From NCBI RefSeq assembly GCF_000002865.3, contig NW_001865072.1:132837-196836 (forward strand): a DNA stretch of 64,000 bases, read 5' to 3'. Origin of the DNA: Monosiga brevicollis MX1. Its lineage: Eukaryota; Opisthokonta; Choanoflagellata; Craspedida; Salpingoecidae. The notes under the pieces were generated by a model, which did not search any database, was not told the origin of the DNA, and worked only from the letters and a program-made list of their open reading frames with translations. This document shows positions 46,502 to 58,800 of the stretch, in pieces; positions within the stretch are counted from its first letter, which is position 1; every line of letters begins with the position of its first letter. The translations under genes were made by a program, and so were the position numbers.

Positions 46502-48656
46502 ATGGCGACGACGGTCAAGGGGAGTCGGCCTGCGGGTAAAAAGGGCAGCGGGGCAAAGAAGGCGGGGTATGAAAAGGTCAAATATCTGGGTGAGGGACAG
46601 TTTGGGACTGTCTACCTGGAGCGTGATTCGCAGACGGGTCAACTCTACGCCATCAAGCGGGTTCGTCAGGCTCGAGCCATCCGCGTCGCCGGTCTGCTTG
46701 CTGTGTCCTTGACTCGAGTCAGCAGCCTCACTGGCCTGCTCCTGGGCTCGCAGATTCGCCTGGGTGATAAAAGCATGGCCAAAGAAGGTGCGCATAGCGT
46801 CCCCCCCCTCGCGTGGGCCTCGGCCCGTCGTCTTGTTGAAGACCTCTCGAGCCTGTGTGACGAGCTCGAGTTTGGGCTCAAGCACCTGGTGGCCTGCATA
46901 TCTAGGGCTTAATCAGTCGGCCTTTCGTGAAATCATGTTCTTGCGCGAAGTCCATCACCCAAACATCATTGACGTACGGTGATCCCTGTTTTGGCTCTGC
47001 CGTCAATCCGTCGATTCTCTGGTCGAAAGGCACAGCAGTTGGGCAGTTGGGCAGTTTGGGCGTTTTCTTTTGCTTTTGGACAGCTGGCCAGGGGTGACAT
47101 TCAACTGCCTTCATCGTCACCTGCCCTCGGTGCGTTGCTGCTGCAGCTACACGATGTGTTTTTGAAAAAGGGCAATTTGCACCTTGTCCTAGAGCTCGCT
47201 TCAACAGACCTCGAGGTACTTTCTTACCTCTGCCCAGTATTGACCGTCGCCAGGACCCCCAACCTTTTGCTCATGTCTCTGTGGCATCTACAACAGAAAC
47301 TCATCCGCAACAAGCGGCTCGACTTTGCGCCCGGCGACGTCAAATCCCTGCTTTTGCAAACCTACCAAGCCTTAGATTATCTACATGCTCGCTGGATTCT
47401 GCACCGCGTACGCATGATTGCCACGAGTTTACGGCCACTGAACCCGAGCCTGCTTGACACCCTCCTCTAACCCTCGAGCCCAATGTTTCCATGTCTCTCT
47501 GTTTGCTGTACAGGACCTCAAACCCAACAACATCTTGATCACGACCGGTGGTCAGGTCAAGCTCACCGACTTTGGGCTTGCTTGCACCTTTGGCTCGCCC
47601 TCACGGGAAATGACCACCCAAGTTGTGACCATGTAAGCTTTGATGGACTTGCTGCCGATGGCCTGCTTTCACCCACTGCCCTTGCTTAACAAGCTGCATG
47701 CTCCCTAGCTTTTATCGAGCCCCTGAGCTGCTGCTTGGCGCCCGTCACTACGGCGTTGGCGTGGACATCTGGGCCATGGCCTGCATTCACATGGAGCTTG
47801 AACTGCGAACACCCATCTTGCCCGGCGACGGTCCTTTTGATCAACTGGACAAAATCATGGCCTTTCGTGGCAGCATCAACGATGAAAATTGGCCCGTTAG
47901 TATCCAGCTTTGGCCACGCATTTGCCCAACCGGTTTCAGGACTTGCTTTTTTTTTTCTCTCTCTTTAGTCGTTTGCATGCTCTTCTTGGGCCGATGCTTT
48001 TTGCCACTCACGGGCATTGCTCTCATACCTGCTTGACACACGGGCGTTGGCGGCTTTGGCACACGGTCATGCTCAATGACTCCACGCCCTCTCTTGCAGA
48101 ACTATCGCGAGCTCTCCAGTTCTTGGGAATTCAAGCCACGGGACCCCACCCCGATTCGGGTGCGTTCCACCGACTTTTGGTGTGGAGCATTCCTTGCTTC
48201 TGGCGTTGCTCGACCCGCCCTGCCACTTACCACTACTCCGCAACTGGCAGGCGCTGCTACCAGCCGTCTCAGATGCTGCCATTGATCTCCTGGAGAAGCA
48301 GTTTACCTACGATCCTCTGAAGCGACCCACGGCCCGGGAGGTCTGCACTGTTGTTTTGTTCTTGACAACTGACATTTTATCAGCGCCTGCATCACATCGC
48401 TCGACGTGCCGAACGAACCGTGGGTCGTCATCGTCATCGTGTATGCTCACACCTCTTGATAACCCCCCCCCCTCAATCCTAGACTCTTATGCACCCCTAT
48501 TTTTCAGAAGCACCCGGGCCCACGCCGCCAGATCAGCTGCCCCTCGGTTTGGATGCACCAAGCAACTCACCCCCGACAAGCTCGGCCAAAGGACATTCCA
48601 CCTCCAGCGGTCAGGATGAGGGCACCAAGCCCAAACGACTCAAGTTTGACGATTAA
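46502..48656 (+). CDS. CDK7: cyclin-dependent kinase 7 (CAK/TFIIH kinase)
   Basis: The start [20 protein letters not shown] at 46502 adds a basic extension before [20 protein letters not shown]. The catalytic lysine is in QLYAIKR, followed by [12 protein letters not shown] and [19 protein letters not shown], where CDK7 has its NRTALREIK helix. Further exons give [34 protein letters not shown] (split by an intron), [20 protein letters not shown] and VVT before the junction near 47635. [20 protein letters not shown] and [18 protein letters not shown] follow. The C-terminus has [19 protein letters not shown] and [12 protein letters not shown], matching the CDK7 PGPTPG segment, and ends KRLKFDD at TAA 48654-48656. 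CDK7 with cyclin H and MAT1 phosphorylates CDK T-loops and the RNA polymerase II tail. The residues after the T-loop Thr read IFYRAPE instead of RWYRAPE. Confidence 0.94.
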
Positions 48657-49188
48657 GGGTTTTGCCCGGTCCAACGCTGAGCCACTGCCGGCGCCGTGCG
48701 CCATTCTCCCTGACTGTTGTGAATTGAGACATCCACCCCGTACACGCTGACACTTTCCATCATTGTTTTCATCATTAGTCATTTTGGCTTTGAATTATCT
48801 CACTCACACCAACACCATGCTTAAGAAAGGAACAATCGACATTGCGATCGTCACATGGAACTGGGATGCACAACAATCGACAGCGCAGCTCTCGCCAAAG
48901 ATGAACAAAGCCCCTGGTCTGACTTGGGGCCAAAACCCCGATGAAAGAGCACGAGGCAACTGGACAAAAAACATTCCGCCAAGTCTGGACAACAACTCTC
49001 CGGCAGTGTATCACAGGGAAAGAGAGCCTGAACGCAAGTACATGAAGGTTCTTCAAAAAACTTAAAAACAGCCCCAAGGGGGGAGTGGGAGGATTTGCTT
49101 AAACGTGTGGGATAGTCGGTCGAGTCGTTCCTAACTTGAATATCATGCAACCTCTGCGTACATGCATAATACAGCATGTGCTTGCCTC
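48657..49188. other. convergent intergenic region, no gene seen
   Basis: About 530 bases between the CDK7 and eIF2A stop codons. No exon, repeat array or known RNA was recognised. Confidence 0.4.
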
Positions 49189-51986
49189 TTAAACCTCCAG
49201 GGCCGCCAATTCGGCACGAATACTGCTCTCGGTGGCTACCTTGTCCAGCTGCATAGCAGTTACAACAGCAAATTGCACAAGACATGAGTGACCCCGAGGA
49301 AAAGCCTTGCGGGCGAAGAAGAACCTCATCCCAGCCTTGATTGTCGCACCTGATTTTGTTGCAATTCTTCACCGGCTGCTTGTCGCTGCTTCAGCTCTTC
49401 AATTTGTCGAAGCTTCTTGGTAAGATTGCGAACCTTCTTGCTGGTGTCGGCCTGTGCTTCGGGCGCAGCAGAAGCAGAAGCAGTCGGCGCTGGAGCAGCA
49501 GCCGGAGCAGCGGTGGCCTCCTCCGCCGCTTTCTTCTTGGCTGCCCTCTTCTTGGCATTTTTCAGAGCTGTCTTGCTGAGGTTGGCAGTGTCAGCCGCAG
49601 CCTTGGGCTCGTCGTGAAGCTTGGGAGGAGCCGGGCGGTTGCGCGCCCCGGGTGGTCGATAAACCTGTTTCTTAGCGCTTGACTCGGTAGCCTTGCGGGC
49701 CGTGTCAGAAATGGGGGAGAGGGAGCGCTTGGGAAACTTGCCCTCTGGCGCTGGCTGCCACTGGACTTGGTACAGCTCTTTGTCAAACTTGACCTCGTTG
49801 ACCAAACCCTTGGCATAGTGCCAAATTTTGTAGCCGTTGTCCACCTTGAGTCGTGGCGCTGTAGTTGCGGTGATGACGTGTCGTGAGTCGGGAGCCCACT
49901 CAAAGTATGTGGTATCCCACGCCTTGGCCCGTGTCATGAGCTTGTGGTCCTCGCGGCTCCAAAACTCCAAATCACCCCTGCAAAAAAAAGAGTTTGCCGC
50001 GGTGAGACGACACATGAGCTAAATGCCATTGCCACCATCATTTGAAAGGCAAGAAGCCGAAAAGAAATGTACGACGGGCTCTAGAGTCGGTCAGATCGGG
50101 AGAAAGCGATGGGCCAACTGCTGATACCCGCCATGCAATCTTGCATCGGTCCAAAAGGACAAGCGCATTGGCGGAAAAACCGCCCCGCCAGCCTCATTTG
50201 AGAGGTACCAATGCGTGGAAGCCAAAGACCCCAAACACAGCGCAGAGGGAAATCAAACTGCAACAATTGTCTTTTGATTTGTTCTGTGCGCAAGCAAAAT
50301 ACTCACTGGAGATTGCCAAAGCCAGCAATGCATAGAATGTTGCCGTGGGGCGAGTAACGAAGAAAATTGCGTGGGCCAGTGCCGTAGTCCTTGATGACAT
50401 CGCAACGGTGGTTGAACAGGCACACTGGACAAGGTGTACAAAGGATGTACAGGGAGAGGAAGGTGAGGGTGACTGCGGTTTCATGACTGAAAACCACGCT
50501 TCATTGCATGTTTTGATATACCGCTGCTGCAAATTAAGCGTACCTTTCGAGGGAATGACGCCAAAGCACACCGCAAACTCTTTGCCATTTGGCGCCCAGT
50601 GACAATCGTGAATCGGGCCACCCTTGTCTATACCGTAGCGCCAACATAATGGTTGTGATTAGCGTGGACATGCATCCATTGCTCTGTTGCTTGACAGAAT
50701 CGAAAAGTACGGCAGTTGGGAAGCGAGGCCTATGCAGTGATGACAGGACGCACCGAGGCTCACGGTCATCGAGTCACCATCTCGTGAGTTGATGTAATAG
50801 AGATTGGTCTCGCCGTAGTAAGATTTGCCCGAAGTATCGGTGTCTGTCTGGGTGCTGACAAGGACGGCCGAGCCTGACTTGTTCCAGTAAAAGTCGACTT
50901 TATCGGCCTTGTAGAAGCTCTTGTTGGCAATGGGATTCTGAAAGTTGGGCTCGGAATACACGCGGGCGGCCGAGGGCGCACCCTTCTTACCAGGTTGGAA
51001 GGCTGCAAAGCGCAGCACCCCTTCGCCTGGCGCTAATGAGAAAGATCGGATATTCTCAACGTGGATCGTCTGCACAGCCGCTGAAGCGTCGACATTTACA
51101 AGCAAAGAGCAAGGCGTCCAATGAGAAGACGCGTGGTCGTGCAGAAGCCCGCAGTGGTGGAGGATCATAACAAATAGCGAGTAGCAAGTGTCTCTTACGA
51201 GCAGATGGATTATCACCCGGGTGGCAATAGAGGGTGTTGGTAGTCATGCGAACAAAGAGGCGCTCGTCGGCAGTCCATTGTGGCTTCCAGTTGCTGTAGG
51301 CCTTGGCCACACATGAGGTCAGGAGTTGGCCATCCTTGATACGAAACACGGTGAAGTTGTCCTCGCCCTTGTCATCGCGCACGGCATAGTTTTCCCACAG
51401 AGCAATGTAGGTTTGGCGCGGGGACAGGACGAGGTCCACGGTGCGCGGGCGAGGAATCTCGCACAGCTTGACGCCTGTCGAAACTTGGTGCACCAGCACG
51501 CTGTCAAATCCCAGAGTCAATGGCAAAGCAAAAGTTGGTGAGATGAGACACGAGAGACAAGATACTTTTGTAGCTGATGCGGCGGGGAAAAAGGCACTGG
51601 TGCAAAGGGGATGGGATGCGTACTTTGTTCCATCACACCAAGCCAGAATATCGCCGGCCTGGCTAAAGGTCATGCACTTGCAGTCATTGTGCTTGGTTCT
51701 AGCGCAAAAGAAGCAAAAAAAAAAAAAAAAAAGCAGCAGCGCGGGCAGTCAGATGGGCAAGGCGGCTTCACAATGATGGCTGCCGAAGACAAGATGCAGG
51801 ACCTACAGGAAGCTGGGACTACCCTCGACGCCAGGGGTCAGGCTGATTCCATCTGAACTGCGCGCTGCGGCAACAAAGAGCAAGGTCAACAACCGGAAAA
51901 CACAACACCAAACGCAAGCAACAGATCCCTTAACCCAGCACCAAAAACTCACCAGCCAGCACGATCTCAGGTCCAGCCGCCGCCAT
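49189..51986 (-). CDS. EIF2A: eukaryotic translation initiation factor 2A
   Basis: The start MAAAGPEIVLA is at 51986, followed by an exon encoding SSDGISLTPGVEGSPSF. The beta-propeller blades are spread over later exons: MTFSQAGDILAWCDGTK near 51670, VLVHQVSTGVKLCEIPRPRT near 51500, NFTVFRIKDGQLL, WKPQWTADERLFVRMTTNTL, FQPGKKGAPSAARVYS, KADKVDFYWNKSGSAVLVST, HDCHWAPNGKEFAVCFG, NHRCDVIKDYGTGPRNFLRY and GDLEFWSREDHKLMTRAKAW. The last part is basic and Ala-rich (KKQVYRPPGARNRPAPPK) with a predicted helix (KVRNLTKKLRQIEELKQRQA), ending AELAALEV at 49189. This is the normal eIF2A arrangement of propeller plus C-terminal helix. The protein is implicated in alternative initiation and delivers Met-tRNA to the 40S subunit without GTP. 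Nothing is missing. Confidence 0.94.
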
Positions 51987-52022
51987 GCTTCGCTGCTGAT
52001 CGAGTCGCGGTGACTCGCAAAC

Positions 52023-52065
<43 letters not shown>

Positions 52066-52441
52066 GCCACTGGACGTCAGTGGAAAAACTTCCACACACG
52101 CGCGTGTGTTGTGTGTGCCCGCGTGGGAAGGTGAGCGCTTGCTACTAAATGGCAGTATCACTTGGCGTTGTCAGATTATTTCCATCTGGCAACGATTGGG
52201 TTGCGTCATCCTTTTGACAGTGAAGTGTATTTTTTGGATGTCCGGTGAGGCTGAGGCTGTCATGCAGGCAGAGATCAGAGACTGAGCAATTTTGGGGGAC
52301 AGAGGGTCGGCGTCAATTATTCATTCGGTGCAAGGGTTGCGCTAAATGGGTGGCACCGCCAAAAGACACGGCTATTCAAGGTGTTGGGACGAGGGATCAC
52401 GCTTGGCGGACCAGGACCGGGTTGAGATTTGATGCTTGCTG
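51987..52441. promoter_or_regulatory. intergenic region upstream of eIF2A with a CA/GT repeat
   Basis: About 450 bases between tandem minus-strand genes. A CA repeat at about 52024-52061 begins some 40 bases upstream of the eIF2A start codon. No exon is supported. Confidence 0.4.
52024..52061. repeat. CA dinucleotide repeat
   Basis: A perfect CA tract of about 19 units immediately upstream of the eIF2A start. Confidence 0.95.
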
Positions 52442-54184
52442 CTATTTGGCAGAAGCTGGTGTGGTGGAGGACTTGCGCTTGGGGCCCGGTTTCTTCTTGA
52501 TGCGCACGTCCATCCGGCGGAGGTCATCCTCCAGCTCGTGTTCCTGGAGCTGATAGATGATGCAGGGGCCGGTCCAGGAAATGGTCTTGCGCGCTTTGCG
52601 GGCAGGTTGGCCGTTGGACAGGGTGGTAGAGATGACTTCATCCTTGCTCTCCACTGCCAAGGGAATGGCCTCACTATTCTGTTCCTCTTCCAACTCCTTG
52701 AGCTTGACCGCATGCAGCTCGGCCTGAAGCGAGGCCGGTTGCGTACCCGGCTCAAAGGGCACAAAGGCTCGGTTTGCACTGCGGCGGCAAGGTGAAGAGC
52801 AACACGGTATGCCATGAGTTTGTCTGGGGCTGAACAGCTTGTGCGCGCACCACACGTGCGATGCCCGGTGCCCCCTCTTTTTCCAAGCTGTATGGGGGCG
52901 GTTGCTGGTACAGCCACTGGACCAAGCGAAAGCGTTTTGTGATGTTGGAGTGGAGATGAGAGCCAGCCACGTACTCTCCATTCCAGATGGGAATCCGACT
53001 CTTGACCTTGAACACACGAGCTTCTGCATGATGTTCAAACAGTGGGGCCATGACGCGCCCGTGAATACAACGAGCGGGCTAGTCTGGCATGCCATGTTGC
53101 GGCAAAGGCATACCGAATGGAGGTGGATCAGCGTCCATATCGCGCTTGGCCAATTTCAGATTGTAGCGCAGACAAGAGAGGGCATCGAAACGGTTACGAA
53201 TCGCGTAGCGAAATTGTTCCTGTTGCATACAAAAGGACCAAACAGAGTGAACATGCGGTGTCTTGGGCCGTGCGCGCGGCAAGCATGATCAGCCCAGGCG
53301 CGAGTACTAACCTTGTATGAGTTGATGGAAGCAATGCGTTCTGCGTCTAGCCAGGCCTTGGCCGAATCGAGCTACTCCCAAGGGGAAGACCAGGCCACAT
53401 CGTGCGTGAGAGGTTGGATGCAGGCCTTTTGTGGCTCTGCGAAATGATTTGCAACGGGCTGATCTTACCTGCTTGTCACGCTTTCGAGCTGTCATCACCC
53501 CCGTTCCCCGCAATCCGAGCAAGAGAAGTAACCGCGGTCAGAGCACCAGAGGGCAAATGAGGCGTGTTGCCGCCGGTGAACAGTCACCCTCAAAGGTCAT
53601 CGGTCGCAGGGCAGGGAGACATGCAGGGCGAGGAACAAACCAGCATCTTTCATGCGTTTTTCGATTTCATCTTCAAGCTGTAAAAGTCGCGCATGCACCT
53701 CTTCATGTTTGTTTTCCTGTAGTCGGTCCAGTGCGGCGCTCACGGCTGCAATCTTCTTATCCAGTACTCTGTGTCGTCCACCAGCCCAATCGAGAGATGA
53801 AAATCAGCGCACGCACGCGTGGACAGCCCATACATCATTCAAACAGGGGTCTTGCACTGAAAAAGACCGCTGTGGAAGGAAAAAGAAAAGCGAGGAGGGC
53901 TAGCAGAATCGGCCAGAGACTCACTCTTGTTTGATGCGGGTATACTCGGTCTCGATTTCCTGCAGCTTTTCGAGGTGATACTCCTTGTTTGGAGCTCCTG
54001 TTGGGCAGTGGCACCAGCAAATGAGCAGGGCGGTGGGGCAACGCGGGAGATGGGCCGTGGGTTGGTTATGCTGCCGCGCCCTTGGTTCATGAATGCGATT
54101 TCCTTTGTTCTCAAGAGCGCTGGGAAACCGACCGTCTTCCAGCATGTCGGTCGTGTTGAGTGATTCGGTCTCAGTGGTTGTCAT
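52442..54184 (-). CDS. SDS3/BRMS1-family subunit of the Sin3 histone deacetylase complex
   Basis: The start MTTTETESLNTTDMLEDG is at 54184, joined in phase to APNKEYHLEKLQEIETEYTR. A long coiled coil follows: DKKIAAVSAALDRLQENKHE near 53750, VHARLLQLEDEIEKRMKDA near 53690 and EQFRYAIRNRFDALSCLRYN near 53180. A middle exon (RIPIWNGEYVAGSHLHSNIT) precedes ELHAVKLKELEEEQNSEAIP and the C-terminal WTGPCIIYQLQEHELEDDLR, then a basic end (RIKKKPGPKRKSS) with TAG at 52442-52444. The N-terminal coiled coil and the GPxIxYxLxExxxxED element are characteristic of SDS3 and BRMS1, which scaffold HDAC1 in the Sin3 complex in the nucleus. Whether it is the SDS3 or BRMS1 ortholog is not resolved. Several introns lie between the coiled-coil exons. 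Confidence 0.82.
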
Positions 54185-54846
54185 GTTGGTCGGTCACGCT
54201 TTAGAGACAGGTGTGTCGAAAACAGCAATGCAGACGGGGTGCCGAGGAAGGGATTGCACGACACCGATCAGGAAGGTGGGGTCCAGCGAACGCATTCCAG
54301 CTGCGGACAAGAGCAACTGGAAATGGCAGCCAGTCAAGAGCGTGCTGTGAAGTTGCAAAGTGGCACGCAAGTATCGAGCCTAATACCACCAGGCAAGAAG
54401 CAAACAGTGGTGAGCCCGTAGCAAGAGCTGCTTGAATGCCAAAAGCAACCAAGAAGAAAGAAGCTTCGGAGGCGGCCCTTCCTCCGTCCTCTTTTATCTT
54501 TCTCTTGTCGTTGGGAGGGAGGGAGGCTTTGTTGCTTTGGGGTCAGGGAAAGGAGACAGCCCAACGAGGGATTGAAAAGCAGGTGATGAGCGCTGACCTG
54601 GCTGGTGGGGGATGAGGTTTGGACGAACGAACCAAGTGGGCCAGCTTCACTGAGTGAAGCAGGCGGCCCCAGCAGCGAGCGGACGATCCGGCGCTCAAGA
54701 GCACAAAAGGCGGGGGGGAGGGATATCAGGTAGGACACCCACCGCTCCTTGGTCCATCAGTCAGAACAAAGACGTGATGCCGACAGTGGCTAGCATCGAC
54801 AGCGACAAGGGCGGGGCGTCCAGGGCGAGAACGCAGCTGTGTTTTA

Positions 54847-54848
<2 letters not shown>

Positions 54849-54924
<76 letters not shown>
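54849..54924. repeat. CA dinucleotide repeat
   Basis: An essentially perfect CA tract of about 38 units, the longest dinucleotide CA run in the window. Confidence 0.95.
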
Positions 54925-54925
<1 letters not shown>

Positions 54926-55203
54926 CCGACCACGGGGGCGAAGCGCAGCAGCAGGTGCAGCCTTGCTGGTTCGTTACGAAAAAAAAAAAAAAGTGCCTGA
55001 TCGCGCACTGAGACGCAGCGACACTGTGCCAAGGTGCCAACCCCGTGGCATGCACCAAATCCAACAATGCCAGCCCTTATCACTCCCAAGCAGGCTGTCC
55101 CTCAACCGGGGGCCTGCAAAGCCGTGACGAAGGAGGCGCAGGAGAAGGAGAAAATATAATCCGCCAAAAAGCTTCAAGGCCTCGCAGCAGCAGTGCACGA
55201 CAA

Positions 55204-55482
55204 TGCAGAGACAGAGACAGAGACAGAGACAGAGACAGAGACAGAGACAGAGACAGAGACAGAGACAGAGACAGAGACAGAGACAGAGACAGAGACAGAG
55301 ACAGAGACAGAGACAGAGACAGAGACAGAGACAGAGACAGAGACAGAGACAGAGACAGAGACAGAGACAGAGACAGAGACAGAGACAGAGACAGAGACAG
55401 AGACAGAGACAGAGACAGAGACAGAGACAGAGACAGAGACAGAGACAGTGACAGAGACAGTGACAGAGACAGAGAGACCAAA
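55204..55482. repeat. GACAGA hexanucleotide array
   Basis: About 45 near-perfect copies of the unit GACAGA (equally read as AGAGAC), with two GACAGT variants at the right end. Because the unit is six bases long, three frames stay open on each strand and would encode dipeptide polymers (Asp-Arg, Gln-Arg, Thr-Glu). None has gene-like flanks, so they are treated as by-products. Confidence 0.95.
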
Positions 55483-55885
55483 CAAATCTTTTGTCTTATT
55501 ATTGGGCAGCCATTCCGGCTCAGCGTTAATGTGTACAGTACGTTACACTTGATCTGGTGCGTGTCATGCATCGGCAGGGAGTGTTTGGGTTTAACGTTGT
55601 TACCGCTTGATGATGCAAATTGCGGACAGAGATGAGGGCTAGCTCTAAAACTAGAATTCTTGCTGTGTTTTTGTAAAGTTAAGACCTCTCTTTCTTAAGT
55701 GTAATTACTCAAAATTCATCAAAAAGAATTTGGCGCGTAAATTCAAATTGGCGCTCTGCGCTCTGGATCGTGAAGCAGCGCGCGCGTTTTCTTCCTTGCA
55801 TCCGCGCTTCCGCTCCTCCCCATTCCAGCATCGATTGCCAAGTCGGAGCGGTTCAGCCCCTGCTGCGCCATTGCCCGTGTCAAGC

Positions 55886-58800
55886 ATGGCGGCGGGGCCA
55901 CCGGCCAACCTTGGCCTCTGCGCCCGGTTTGATGAAAACGTGGACATCACCAGGCACTACTGCTACAACGAACAACAACACGTCCAAGCCCTCAGGTCAG
56001 CCCCCTCTCGGAGCTTCGCCAGCTGCCTGCCCCTGCTTAAATGCCCTGCATTCTCTGATCGATGATCATTGACCCTTTTTTTTTTTTCGTTTTTAGCAAT
56101 GCGTTGGGCACCATCTGCCCGATTCTGGGCAGCGAAGACAAAAACGCCATCGAGCGCCTGCTGCAAGGCGAGCGTTTCATCTGGCAAGCGCCCCACTTCC
56201 CTCAAGGTGTGCCCTCGCCCAGGCTCCTTCCTTCCCACCCTTGTGTTCTCTGCCTACAATTGCAACCAGATGCAAAGCACCAGATGAGCCCGCCTGCTCA
56301 AGAGCGACATGATTGTGTTGCGTTTGGTTGGCACCGCAACAGAAATTTCTCGTCTCAAGAAGCAGCAGCGCCAGCTTCACTCGCAAGCCGCCACCCTCCA
56401 GTCTCGCCAGGAAGCACTGGAACAAGATCAAGCAGAGCTTCGCCAGTTGTTGGCCGAGGAAGAACAACTCGCCGCCCAAGCCGAAGCGGAGCGCGACAAC
56501 GTCGCCATCCTTGTATGTCCTCCCATCGGATACCACTCCCATCCCCCCCCTTCGCGTGACGCTCACTCAGACCCCCACGACAGCTCGCAGACATTCGACA
56601 ATACCTCTGTGATGACAAGTTTCTTCCAACAGCCGCATCCCACGCAACTGCAGAACCCTCAGCCGACACCGCGGCACACATGCCCACACCCAGCCATTAC
56701 AACCGCCGCAGCATTCTCAAGGACAATGTCTTGCGTCTCATGCCCAGCAACAGCGCCAGCCCCGCTGGCTCCCCGCGTTCCCCTCGCCGTGTAACTTTCA
56801 ATGCCCATATTGATGTCTCTCCCATACCCTCTCGCCAAGACGCTGCCGCCGCTGCTGCCAAGGCCCCGCGCTGGATGCAGGAGGCCTGGGAGCGCCGCGC
56901 CCAGCAAAATGCGGGAAGCTGCCCCGAGTCTCCCACCAGCGCACCAGCCTCTGCCCCCTCGACCCCCATCCATTCAAGTCGCCCGGCCCGCGTGGCTTCT
57001 GCCCCACCCCCGCCCGAATGCGACTTGGAAACGTCCATTGAGTTTGATCGCGTCAGCGCTCAAGCGGCTACGGCCCCTTCTCTGACTGGTCAATTCAAGC
57101 GCCCCGCTGCCCCTGCGAATCGCCGTCGCCCGACCAAGTGCGTAGCACACATCAACGAATGGACTGGCCCCACCGGACCCAACGATGCCCAGGCCTTTGA
57201 TGGCTCGTCTTCTCACTCTATGCCTCTTGCGCCTGCTTGCGCCATCGACAGTCGAAGCGCCAATGGACCAGATGTCGACACGGCAGTTGCCCATGCCTGT
57301 GCTTCCCCGCTGCGCGCCGTGGCCTCTCCGCGCGCAGCACCGGTGAGTTTGCATCGAACCGCAAAGAGCAGTAACACGTGGACACCCGTTTTGAATGCAA
57401 AAAGCAGCCAAGAGAAAAACCCAGGAGCATATCGAGGCACCAGGGGATTTCTCGATGCGTCCCGCTTTCTCCCACTCCCTCGTTCATTCATTGAATCCTT
57501 GCACTGGCACACTCCCTAGCATCAGCATAAGCAGCCCCCCATGGCCTCACCTTCTGATCCTCAACTTATGGAGATCTTGGCCCAACGCCGACGACAGTGC
57601 GACAATGCCGCCTCGACACCACTACAAATTGTGCCAGGCCATGCACGCCCCGCCCCCAGTGCTGAGGAAGACGTCCCCTATTCGCCCTCGATGATGGCGC
57701 CGATCGTCCCAACGACGTCCGAGCACCCGAGCCAAGGATCCGATTGCTTACCGGGTACCAAGGCCGCTGCCAGCCCAACCCCCAATGCTTCGGCTCGTCA
57801 AGTGCCTCACCTCTTTCGAGAAGCCACCGGTAAGGTTTCTGACATGTGCAATGCTCGTGTTTGTTGGGACAGGCGCTAATTTTGATCATCTGCCCGTTTG
57901 CTTCTGCTCGTTCCTCTAGCTCTGATTCGCCAATCCTGCCAGCTGTGCAGTGGCACCATCAACTTTCAACAGCGCTACATTCGCTGCAGCATTTGCCAGC
58001 TGGTCTCACACTCGGATTGTGCGCAAGACGCTCCAAAGGAATGCGGCGTCTTGGCCACCTTCTCCCCGGTGCGTCCCTTTTTCTCAACGAACGATGCCAA
58101 ACCGTGTGCCCACAGCCCCTCCAAACAACCCCTCATGATTTTATTTTGGCAACTGCCGCTGCATTCTTGATCTTGATCTCATTGGCAGCAAGTACGCAAG
58201 CTCGCCAAACAAAGTAAGGCCGTTTTGCAGAGCCTCTGCTTCAAATCAAGCCTAGACAGGGTGACAGGATGAACCGCCGCCGATGCATGTTTCTTTTTTC
58301 TCTCTGCTTGGTCTCATACGTGTCTACCATCTACACAGCCATCTCGCTCAGTAGCATGACGGAAGCCGGACGTGTGGTGCCAGCCATCGTGACCTTGATC
58401 ACATCTCATATCGAAGATCACTGTCTGCGGCAGCCACATCTTTATCGAGCCTCGTATGTACTCTTCACTTTTCCCATTACCCCCCCCCCCTCTCAAAAAC
58501 AAAAAAAAAATCACTCTAATCTGAATCAAACTCTGAATTTTGCGCCACCTGGCTCGTTGCATTTGCCATAGGCCAGAGCACCAGGTCCCAGCCCTTGACC
58601 TCTTGGGGCGTTTCATGAAGAACAAGCGTTTTCCGCTGGTAATTTTCTCTTGCTATTCTTGAATGATGCGATTTGGAGAATGCAAACAACTCAACTTTTT
58701 CTCTGATTGATACCAACCTGTAGACTTCAAAGGAGCCACAAGAGCTGACCAACTGCCTGCTTCGCTTCTTGCACCAACTGAGCGAGCCTCTCTTGACGCG

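Larger units (their letters stand above)
54185..55885. promoter_or_regulatory. 1.7 kb divergent region with long CA and GACAGA repeat arrays
   Basis: This lies between the SDS3-like and RACGAP1-like start codons. It contains a CA repeat of about 76 bases and a hexanucleotide array of about 270 bases (listed separately), an A run near 54979, and an AT-rich stretch at 55640-55740 just before the RACGAP1 start. No coding exon is supported; the long open frames here come from the repeats. Confidence 0.5.

Noticed and set aside
55080-55635. Long open frames encoding Asp-Arg, Thr-Glu or Leu-Ser polymers.
   Set aside because: They are produced by the GACAGA array, and the flanks show no gene-like sequence or splice signals.
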